Below, in pieces: positions 1-4,962 of a stretch of DNA of 5,668 nucleotides; position 1 is the stretch's first letter, and every line of letters begins with the position of its first letter. The DNA lies in assembly GCA_030424825.1 (NCBI GenBank), contig JAUHWE010000342.1, positions 1 through 5,668 of the forward strand, read 5' to 3'. The DNA comes from Verrucomicrobiia bacterium (GTDB lineage Bacteria; Verrucomicrobiota; Verrucomicrobiia; Opitutales; Opitutaceae). A program made the position numbers and the translations under genes. Under the pieces are notes generated by a model. It was not told the origin of the DNA, ran no database searches, and saw only the letters and a list, made by a program, of their open reading frames with translations.

Positions 1-371
1 TTGCCTGGATCGCCGCGATTTCTCTCGTCGTTGGAGGAGTGGGGGTGATGAATATCATGCTCGTTTCGGTAACAGAACGGACAAGGGAGATAGGCATTAG
101 AGTAGCCGTTGGCGCTCGAGGCTTTGATGTAATGATGCAGTTTCTCATCGAAGCAGTGGTCTTAAGTTTGGTTGGAGGAATTACCGGTATCGTTCTATCC
201 TTCGGGGTTTGCGAAGCGCTTTCCGAATTTCGGGGAATGACGACGGTTATCCGCACAGATATCATTCTGCTTTCGCTCGCCGTATCCGCGGTAATCGGTA
301 TTTTCTTTGGATTGTATCCGGCGAAAAAAGCAGCCGAGCTCGATCCAATTGATGCCTTGAGGCACGAGTAG
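1..371 (+). CDS. MacB/FtsX-type ABC transporter permease, C-terminal fragment
   Basis: Partial gene cut by the left window edge; the reading frame is open from base 3 and ends at a TAG at 369-371, giving 122 residues. The fragment matches the end of MacB-like permeases of the FtsX family. It starts with a membrane segment rich in glycine (IAAISLVVGGVGVMNIMLVSV, about residues 3-23). The cytoplasmic coupling motif VTERTREIGIR follows (about 23-33), then a second membrane segment around FLIEAVVLSLVGG. A last helix leads into the family's usual ending, FGLYPAKKAAELDPIDALRHE. Proteins of this family work with an ABC ATPase, fused or separate, and move substrates or transmit force across the inner membrane; the substrate cannot be read here. 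An internal GTG at 39 is not the real start because the conserved segment continues upstream of it. No downstream gene is tightly coupled, so this is probably the last gene of its operon. Confidence 0.9.
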   Translation, partial: AWIAAISLVVGGVGVMNIMLVSVTERTREIGIRVAVGARGFDVMMQFLIEAVVLSLVGGITGIVLSFGVCEALSEFRGMTTVIRTDIILLSLAVSAVIGIFFGLYPAKKAAELDPIDALRHE

Positions 372-399
372 ATTCATTTTCTGGGGGATTCGCCTCTCC

Positions 400-427
400 G
401 TAGGGCTAGCACTTGCGCTAGGCCGCG
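400..427 (+). repeat. REP-like hairpin, degenerate copy (element A)
   Basis: A 28-bp element with head GTAGGG, an imperfect hairpin (TAGCAC, loop TT, GCGCTA, with one A/C mismatch in the stem) and tail GCCGCG. Aligned without gaps to the element at 3561-3588 (read on the minus strand) it matches at 21 of 28 positions. It lies 28 bp after the stop of the permease gene, in the 195-bp gap before the sulfatase. Nothing else in that gap is convincing. No T-run follows the hairpin, so it does not look like an intrinsic terminator. Confidence 0.6.
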
Positions 428-566
428 TAAGCAAAGCCTTGAATTAATCGCGGTGTAAAGCCACTCCTGCTCAATGAGTATCTACGGTGCTTCATTTTCT
501 GCGGCTTAGTGGGTCTGTGATTTGACAGGGGGCCGTCAGGTGTCGCATTGTGTTGCTGTATCTCTT

Positions 567-2057
567 ATGGCTGAAAAACCCAACGTTCTCCTCATCTCAA
601 CCGATCATTGGCCCGCATCCTTGTTAGGTTGCGCCGGCCACCCGGCGATTCAAACGCCGACACTGGATCAGTTGGCCGCCAATGGTACTCGTTTTACCAA
701 TACTTATGCGGAATGCCCGGTTTGTATACCAGCGAGGCGAACCCTGATGACCGGAACGACCCCTCGGACGCATGGGGATCGGGTTTTTCAGGAAACGTTG
801 CCTATGCCCGATCTGCCGACGATGGCCGAGACTTTTAGACAAGCTGGCTATCAAGCCTACGCCGTAGGGAAGTTGCACGTATACCCTCAGCGCAATCGAA
901 TCGGTTTCGATGATGTCATCCTGGATGAGGAAGGAAGGCAGATTTACGGTATCGTGGATGATTACGAATTGTATCTTGGCGACCAGGGCTATGCGGGTCG
1001 ATTTTATGAGCATGGGATGAGCAACAACGAGTACAGTTATCGTCCCTGGTTCTTACCCGAGGAAACGCACGCTACGAATTGGGCTGCGAACCAAATGTGT
1101 CGTGTTATCAAGCGGAGGGATACAGAGAAGCCGGCATTCTGGTATTTGTCCTTCCGTCACCCGCATCCACCGCTTCTGCCGATGCAGAGCTATTTGGATC
1201 TCTACCGCGACATGGGTGTTGAGATTGATTTGCCTTTTGTGGGAACGTGGACGGGGGCGAGTGATCCTTGCTTCAGTCTGCAGGTTGACTTCGATCGAGG
1301 GAGCAAGTTTACGAATGAACAGATTCGTGGCGCCCGGTTAGCGTTCTATGCCCTTTGCACCCAGATCGACCACCAATTGAGAGTGGTTATTGGCACCCTC
1401 CGGGAGGAAGGGCTCTTGGATAACACGATCATCTGTTTCACGTCCGACCATGGAGACATGCTCGGAAACCACAATATGTGGGCGAAGAGATCTTTTTACG
1501 AGAGTTCGGCCAACATTCCGATGCTTCTGATGGGAGTTAAGGGCGACGAACGAGTCGGACACCACCGTACAGATGATCGACTCGTGGGATGGCAGGATGT
1601 CATGCCAACGCTTCTCGATTTAGCCGGTATAGATATTCCTGATACTGTGGATGGAATTTCAATGGTGGGAGATGAGAAGAGAGAGTTTTTCTACGGAGAA
1701 GTGGACGAAGGACTTCGGGCGACGCGTATGATACACGATGGACGCTACAAGTTGATTTACTACGGCACTGGGAACCGAAAACTGTTGTTTGACTTGAAGG
1801 AGGATCCCAACGAAATGGTCGACCTTTCGGAGTCAATCGAGCACTTTGATATTCTCGAGAAACTCACCGATCTACTGATAAGCCAATTGTATGGTGAAGA
1901 CGAAGCCTGGATAGAAGAGGGAGTGTTAGTGGGGGTTCCGGATCAAGCATTCAAACCGGGTCCCAATCGTAGCTTAACCAGTATGCGGGGTGCTCACTGG
2001 CCTCCGCCTCCAGCCAGCGGCATGCCTCAAATTGAGTGGTATTCAGCTGATCAGTGA
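567..2057 (+). CDS. Formylglycine-dependent sulfatase (arylsulfatase family), no signal peptide
   Basis: 496-residue sulfatase of the alkaline-phosphatase superfamily, which hydrolyses sulfate esters after a cysteine (or serine) is converted to formylglycine. The conversion site is C53-I-P-A-R57, the CxPxR form, followed by the typical RTLMTGTTPRTHG. Other family marks are PNVLLISTDHW near the N-terminus (metal ligand D13), GKLH (K102, H104), HPHPP (H198, H200), SDHGDMLGNH (D294, H295) and K307. HDGRYKLIYY lies near the C-terminus. The usual DD pair at the N-terminal metal site reads D-H here. No signal peptide or lipobox is visible, so the enzyme is probably cytoplasmic and acts on imported substrate. 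I chose ATG 567 because homologues begin just before this PNVLL strand. The frame stays open up to TTG 522, and GTG 540 has a purine-rich AGGGGG 7 bases upstream, so a start nine residues longer is possible. The substrate and sulfatase subfamily cannot be told from the sequence. No maturation enzyme (FGE or anSME) is in the window. Confidence 0.93.
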   Translation: MAEKPNVLLISTDHWPASLLGCAGHPAIQTPTLDQLAANGTRFTNTYAECPVCIPARRTLMTGTTPRTHGDRVFQETLPMPDLPTMAETFRQAGYQAYAVGKLHVYPQRNRIGFDDVILDEEGRQIYGIVDDYELYLGDQGYAGRFYEHGMSNNEYSYRPWFLPEETHATNWAANQMCRVIKRRDTEKPAFWYLSFRHPHPPLLPMQSYLDLYRDMGVEIDLPFVGTWTGASDPCFSLQVDFDRGSKFTNEQIRGARLAFYALCTQIDHQLRVVIGTLREEGLLDNTIICFTSDHGDMLGNHNMWAKRSFYESSANIPMLLMGVKGDERVGHHRTDDRLVGWQDVMPTLLDLAGIDIPDTVDGISMVGDEKREFFYGEVDEGLRATRMIHDGRYKLIYYGTGNRKLLFDLKEDPNEMVDLSESIEHFDILEKLTDLLISQLYGEDEAWIEEGVLVGVPDQAFKPGPNRSLTSMRGAHWPPPPASGMPQIEWYSADQ

Positions 2058-2093
2058 ACGGGTTGTCTTTATGGACCTCAGCTGAAAAGGAGA

Positions 2094-2113
2094 GGTCGCT
2101 TTAAGTCGCGACC
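2094..2113. terminator. Weak inverted repeat between convergent genes
   Basis: GGTCGC at 2094-2099 and GCGACC at 2108-2113 form a 6-bp stem with an 8-base loop in the 43-bp gap between the converging sulfatase and transporter genes, overlapping the transporter's TAA. On the minus strand a TTTT follows the stem after about five bases; on the plus strand there is no T-run. It could be a weak terminator, but the stem is short and may be chance. Confidence 0.25.
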
Positions 2114-3399
2114 ATCTGATAGACCGATTTCACTGCGCCGAAAGCGCCCCACAAAGCCAGGATGAAGAGGATGCCCATTACGAGGTTTTCCCACCATCGG
2201 TTCTTGTATTGTTCGCCAATGTATTTGCCGCTGGCAGTAATCCACCAAAGCCCACCGGCAAGAAGAGGAACCATTACGACCTGCGCGCTGTTGGAAAGCA
2301 AAGTAAGGTAAACGAACCCCGGCATACTAGGCGCGGTCCATATGATGGGAGAGACGAGTATCCAAACCGCAATTGCTCGGTACCACCAGTGATTACGATA
2401 GTCGCCAATGTCATTGCCAATCCCTTTGGTCCAGCGCTGGTAGGCGTGGCTGCCCAGGTATCCCAATCCTAACGCGTGTCCGATCAGTGAAGAATAGATG
2501 GCTGCGAATATTCCTAGATAAAAGAGCGTCCGCCCGCCACTTCCCAGGACCTCGCTTAAGAGCCGTGGAAGATCGTCAAGCTGACTGATTGAGAGGCCTC
2601 TAGGATGGAGTATCTCGGCTCCCAATGTCCAGATCGATAGGTTCAGGACAATCATGACGATGATCGCCAAAAGGAAATCATAGGTTTGTACACGGCGATG
2701 CTCGGGACGGTTCCAACCTTTGTTTTCCAAAAAATATGGATACACAAGATTCATTAGCGACCCACCAACGGCACCAACCATTCCAATTGCGATTAGCAGT
2801 GAATCATAAGGGCCGGACTGGGGAGGAAGCTTGAAGGCGATTGTGCCTTGCAGGATTCCTTGCGGATTGGGTCCAACCCATAGCGCGGTTCCGAGGAAGG
2901 ATACGGATAGCAATAGAAGTAATGCTTTGAAAAGCCATTCGATGCGTTGGAAGACGGGTTTCAGAACAATGGCGACGGCGATTCCATTCCATAGGAGTGA
3001 CCATGTAAATGGCGATCCTATCCCTGTTAAATTGGTGCACGCTTCACCCACGCCAACCGTCATATAGCCACCGTAGATATGACCCATCACTATGGCTGCG
3101 GCAAATAGCAAAATGGGGAAAGCGATGTGCAATCGTGCGAGACCGTCTAAAACGCCTTCCCCGTGCTGATTGCAGAGTTGGTACTTGGCGATCAGTGAAA
3201 CGAAAAGATATCGGACAACGATGGCTAGGACGATCACCCACATGAGGGCGTAGCCGAAATTCCCTCCGGCTACTCCGATCTCGACGATATCTCCCGCTCC
3301 TAGCCAGGTAAGGACAACGATGATCCCTGGGCCGAACGACTTTATGTATTGAAAAAATGTATTCGGAATGGAGCTTGATTCAGGGCTGCGGTTTTCCAT
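2101..3399 (-). CDS. Nramp-family-like membrane transporter lacking the canonical metal motifs
   Basis: 432-residue inner-membrane protein with about 11 predicted helices (roughly 22-42, 50-72, 90-117, 131-149, 156-176, 199-224, 240-263, 290-316, 339-356, 361-388, 403-426). The first helix starts with FGPGIIVV, as in Nramp/MntH proton-coupled divalent metal transporters. The helix-1 metal motif DPGN is replaced by GAGDI (34-38). In helix 6 the MPH region is replaced by GAVGGSLMNLVYPYF (209-223). From memory this GGS-x-x-NL-x-YPYF form is typical of an Nramp-like branch common in planctomycetes and verrucomicrobia, whose substrate I do not know. Without the metal-coordinating D, N and M residues, manganese or iron import should not be assumed. 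The ATG start is firm: an in-frame TAG lies seven codons upstream. No Shine-Dalgarno sequence is visible. The gene converges on the sulfatase and appears to have its own promoter, separated from the operon behind it by a repeat cluster. Confidence 0.85.
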   Translation of the reverse strand: MENRSPESSSIPNTFFQYIKSFGPGIIVVLTWLGAGDIVEIGVAGGNFGYALMWVIVLAIVVRYLFVSLIAKYQLCNQHGEGVLDGLARLHIAFPILLFAAAIVMGHIYGGYMTVGVGEACTNLTGIGSPFTWSLLWNGIAVAIVLKPVFQRIEWLFKALLLLLSVSFLGTALWVGPNPQGILQGTIAFKLPPQSGPYDSLLIAIGMVGAVGGSLMNLVYPYFLENKGWNRPEHRRVQTYDFLLAIIVMIVLNLSIWTLGAEILHPRGLSISQLDDLPRLLSEVLGSGGRTLFYLGIFAAIYSSLIGHALGLGYLGSHAYQRWTKGIGNDIGDYRNHWWYRAIAVWILVSPIIWTAPSMPGFVYLTLLSNSAQVVMVPLLAGGLWWITASGKYIGEQYKNRWWENLVMGILFILALWGAFGAVKSVYQMVAT

Positions 3400-3438
3400 G
3401 GGGCAATGAAAGGGCTAAATCCGGTTGCGGACCCAATT

Positions 3439-3467
3439 CATAAAGACCTCGAGAAGAGAACCGTCAA
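3439..3467 (-). promoter_or_regulatory. Candidate promoter for the Nramp-like transporter gene
   Basis: Read on the minus strand, TTGACG (3467-3462, five of six matches to the -35 consensus) is followed after exactly 17 bases by TTTATG (3444-3439). That is a poor -10 with three of six matches; TATGAA two bases further on fits better but stretches the spacer to 19. Transcription would begin near 3432 and leave a leader of about 30 bases. The -35 lies inside the small palindrome CCGTCAACGG (3461-3470), which could be a chance feature. Sigma-factor consensus in this lineage is assumed, not known. Confidence 0.3.
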
Positions 3468-3503
3468 CGGTATTGAGCTGGAAAACAACTTCACTTTTCG
3501 AGG

Positions 3504-3530
3504 GTAGAGTTAGCGCTCGCGCTACGCCGC
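3504..3530 (+). repeat. REP-like hairpin (element C), left half of an inverted pair
   Basis: Head GTAGAG, perfect 6-bp stem TAGCGC / GCGCTA around a TC loop, tail GCCGC. It faces element B at 3561-3588 in opposite orientation across a 30-base spacer, the usual layout of paired REP sequences. Its GCCGC tail (3526-3530) and B's GCGGC (3562-3566) are complementary, so the pair can also fold as one long hairpin. Confidence 0.7.
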
Positions 3531-3560
3531 ATTGCAAGAGGAAATGAGCGGATCGTATGA

Positions 3561-3588
3561 CGCGGCACTGCGCGAGCGCAGGCCCTAC
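3561..3588 (-). repeat. REP-like hairpin (element B), right half of an inverted pair
   Basis: Read on the minus strand the element has head GTAGGG, a perfect 6-bp stem CTGCGC / GCGCAG around a TC loop, and tail GCCGCG. Compared with element C the two outer stem bases change from TA...TA to CT...AG, keeping the pairing. It pairs with C in inverted orientation. Confidence 0.7.
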
Positions 3589-3611
3589 GCATTGAGAGCC
3601 TTAGGAAAAAG

Positions 3612-3637
3612 GTAGGGGCGTCGCTTTCGACGACCGC
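3612..3637 (+). repeat. REP-like element D1, left arm of a 26-bp inverted repeat
   Basis: A 26-bp element with head GTAGGG, internal hairpin CGTCG / CGACG, and tail ACCGC. It is the inverted partner of 3659-3684, matching at 25 of 26 positions. The single difference, T at 3627 where the partner implies G, breaks the pair next to the loop. Up to the two-base loop it has the same layout as elements A, B and C (13 bases, then the loop). Confidence 0.8.
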
Positions 3638-3658
3638 ACAAGAAGGTATACTTGCACT

Positions 3659-3684
3659 GCGGTCGTCGCAAGCGACGCCCCTAC
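3659..3684 (-). repeat. REP-like element D2, right arm of a 26-bp inverted repeat
   Basis: Read on the minus strand it has head GTAGGG, a perfect internal stem CGTCGC / GCGACG around a TT loop, and tail ACCGC. With D1 it encloses a 21-base spacer centred on the palindrome GTATAC, giving a 73-bp structure able to extrude as a cruciform in DNA or fold as a long hairpin in RNA. It starts 36 bases beyond the stop codon of the DUF1080 gene. Confidence 0.8.
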
Positions 3685-3719
3685 AAGTGAAAATTCAATC
3701 TAGTCGTGTGGAAGCTCTC

Positions 3720-4292
3720 CTAGAGTTCCCGAACACGCACATTCCGGAACCTGAGTTTGCCTCCGGCACATTGGAGCGTGAAAGGTCCACTGGTATGAGT
3801 GTAATCGGTGAACTCAGCGGTGGTCACACCGTTCAATATGACCTTGAAGTCGCTTCCGTTCGCAGTGATGTCGTAGGTATTCCACTGATTCGGCGTATTG
3901 ATTATTTCTGACGGCGCCGCGTGATTGACGACACCCCCAGTGCGGTAAGTCTGGTCGGGACGCGTATCGAAAATATTTACTTCGTAGGCGTTCTTGTCCG
4001 TGATGTCTTGAGGATCGGAAGCGCGAATAAAGACTCCACTGTTGGCTCCAGCGTCGGTCCAGAATTCGAGCTGAATCTGAAAGTTGGTGAAGCTTTGTTT
4101 CGTTACGAGCTGGCCGGTTCCGGAATCAGCCACGAACTCGTCTCCCTCGATTCGCCAATTGCCGTCACCGACTTGATTCCACTGATCGAAACTCCCTGAA
4201 AGATCAATCCAGCCTTCAGGATCATTTTTCTGGGTGCAAGCTGAAAGCAAGACGAGGCAAAGTGTGAGAATGGCGGAGTTTTTTAATTTCAT
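3720..4292 (-). CDS. DUF1080 (3-keto-disaccharide hydrolase family) lipoprotein
   Basis: 190-residue protein with one DUF1080/PF06439 domain, a jelly-roll family that includes enzymes cleaving 3-keto-glycosides and is often mislabelled as family 16 glycoside hydrolase. A lipoprotein signal ends in LSAC19, so the mature protein should be anchored to a membrane, facing the periplasm or outside. Family marks are GWIDL (27-31), W46, AGANSGVFIR (81-90), YEVNIFD (103-109), QWNTYDITANG (136-146), LNGV (153-156) and the closing FRNVRVREL (182-190). The domain fills the whole mature protein. As I recall the family, the segment before the last strand usually reads LQ-x-HG; here it is LQCAGG (173-178), so a commonly conserved histidine is absent. 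ATG 4292 is the natural start because it begins the signal peptide. No Shine-Dalgarno sequence is visible. The gene starts 10 bp after the HEAT gene stops and is the last of the operon. Confidence 0.85.
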   Translation of the reverse strand: MKLKNSAILTLCLVLLSACTQKNDPEGWIDLSGSFDQWNQVGDGNWRIEGDEFVADSGTGQLVTKQSFTNFQIQLEFWTDAGANSGVFIRASDPQDITDKNAYEVNIFDTRPDQTYRTGGVVNHAAPSEIINTPNQWNTYDITANGSDFKVILNGVTTAEFTDYTHTSGPFTLQCAGGKLRFRNVRVREL

Positions 4293-4302
4293 ACTATGGA
4301 TA

Positions 4303-4941
4303 TTATTTTTCGGATAAGGAGGCAGCTGCCTTTTTTATGTAGTCTGGAATGACAGCGGATTGAATCGAGTCAAGAAGAGGACCTGCTGGATTTCTCTTTC
4401 CGTTCTGGATCATCTGGTCAGCAGCTGCCATGGCGGCGTGAGCCGCAGAGATACGAACCGACTCTGGACCGGTTTTAAGCGCTGCTGTGACGGTAGTAAG
4501 CGCCTCGGTCGTGCCGATTCTCCCGAGGGCGGAAATCGCTGACCGAGCGACGCTTAAGTCGTCACTGGCCGCGAGTTGCTGAAGAGCAGGAATCGCAGTG
4601 TCGTCCCCGCGTTCTCCGAGAGACGTAATCACTCCGACGAGCAAACGTCCTTGAAGATTGGGGACGACATTGAGGAGTGCCTCACCGGCGGAAGAGTGAT
4701 CGATCACTTCGAGAGCAGTCCGGGCGTAGGCTGCCAGTTGCGGGTCGCTCAAAAGACTCGCCAGAACCGGAACGGATTCCGGACCGCCTACTACAGCCAG
4801 TGCCTGGCACGCACGGGCTTTTTCTTGAGTGTCGGATGCGAGTACGGCTAGCGCTTTTGATTCGTTCCATTCCGCCGCTTGGATTACGCTGATCGTGCCA
4901 AAAGCAAGGATTGGGGCCAGTAGAAGGTGAATGGATTTCAT
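4303..4941 (-). CDS. Small secreted HEAT-repeat protein
   Basis: 212 residues from ATG 4941. An N-terminal Sec signal (hydrophobic LLLAPILAFGTISVI, likely cut after VIQA22) is followed by alpha-helical HEAT-like repeats. These are seen as paired helices around EKARACQALAVVGGPESVPVLASLL, GRLLVGVITSLGERGDDTAIPALQQL, and LSVARSAISALGRIGTTEALTTVTAAL. The last helical stretch ends in KKAAASLSEK. Such repeats are scaffolds for protein contact and have no catalytic residues to point to. Sandwiched between a dehydrogenase and a DUF1080 lipoprotein, it is probably a partner or assembly factor for the pathway outside the cytoplasm; that is inference. In related bacteria HEAT repeats are often fused to DUF1080 or cytochrome domains, while here they stand alone. 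A TTG at 4950 in the same frame would add three residues but is a poorer start than the ATG. It follows the dehydrogenase stop by 21 bp. Confidence 0.8.
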   Translation of the reverse strand: MKSIHLLLAPILAFGTISVIQAAEWNESKALAVLASDTQEKARACQALAVVGGPESVPVLASLLSDPQLAAYARTALEVIDHSSAGEALLNVVPNLQGRLLVGVITSLGERGDDTAIPALQQLAASDDLSVARSAISALGRIGTTEALTTVTAALKTGPESVRISAAHAAMAAADQMIQNGKRNPAGPLLDSIQSAVIPDYIKKAAASLSEK

Positions 4942-4962
4942 TTGTTTCAATAAGGTTGGATC

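Larger units (their letters stand above)
3606..3684 (-). terminator. REP pair doubling as a likely terminator of the DUF1080 operon
   Basis: In a minus-strand transcript of the dehydrogenase-HEAT-DUF1080 operon, the stop codon is followed 35 bases later by the D2/D1 hairpin (26-bp arms, one mismatch). Two bases after the hairpin comes CTTTTT (3611-3606). A GC-rich stem followed by a U-run is the form of an intrinsic terminator, although this stem is much longer than usual. On the plus strand no T-run follows. It could equally protect the 3' end of the message from exonucleases. Confidence 0.5.
3400..3719. other. 320-bp non-coding gap with REP cluster and candidate promoter
   Basis: No believable gene lies here. 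From left to right the gap holds a leader and candidate sigma-70-type promoter for the transporter (3439-3467), an inverted pair of GTAG-headed hairpins (3504-3588), and a longer, near-perfect inverted pair (3612-3684). The last 35 bases are the 3' untranslated start of the DUF1080 operon's trailer. A frame open on the plus strand from 3687 is only the antisense of the DUF1080 gene. Confidence 0.75.

Noticed and set aside
423..485. Possible inverted partner of element A: CCGCG at 423-427 with CGCGG at 449-453, ending in CTAC at 482-485.
   Set aside because: The candidate partner is 37 bp instead of 26-28 and has no internal hairpin matching the other elements.
522..551. Perfect -35-like TTGACA at 522-527 just before the sulfatase start, overlapping the furthest upstream in-frame TTG.
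   Set aside because: With a 17-18 base spacer the -10 position reads GCATTG or CATTGT, at best three of six matches. It is attractive because it would place the RNA start just ahead of ATG 567, but one box alone is not enough for a promoter call.
624..1013. Minus-strand frame of 129 codons opposite the sulfatase.
   Set aside because: It is antisense to the catalytic core of the sulfatase and resembles no known protein.
2042..2086. Inverted 9-bp repeat TTCAGCTGA (2042-2050) and TCAGCTGAA (2078-2086) after the sulfatase.
   Set aside because: The core TCAGCTGA is itself a palindrome, the arms are 27 bases apart, one lies in the coding end, and no T-run follows the second. It may be chance.
3504..3684. 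Repeat cluster considered as a CRISPR array or an integron attachment site.
   Set aside because: Elements are in inverted rather than direct orientation, with differing stems and spacers of 21-30 bases, and no cas or integrase gene is nearby. The REP interpretation fits better.
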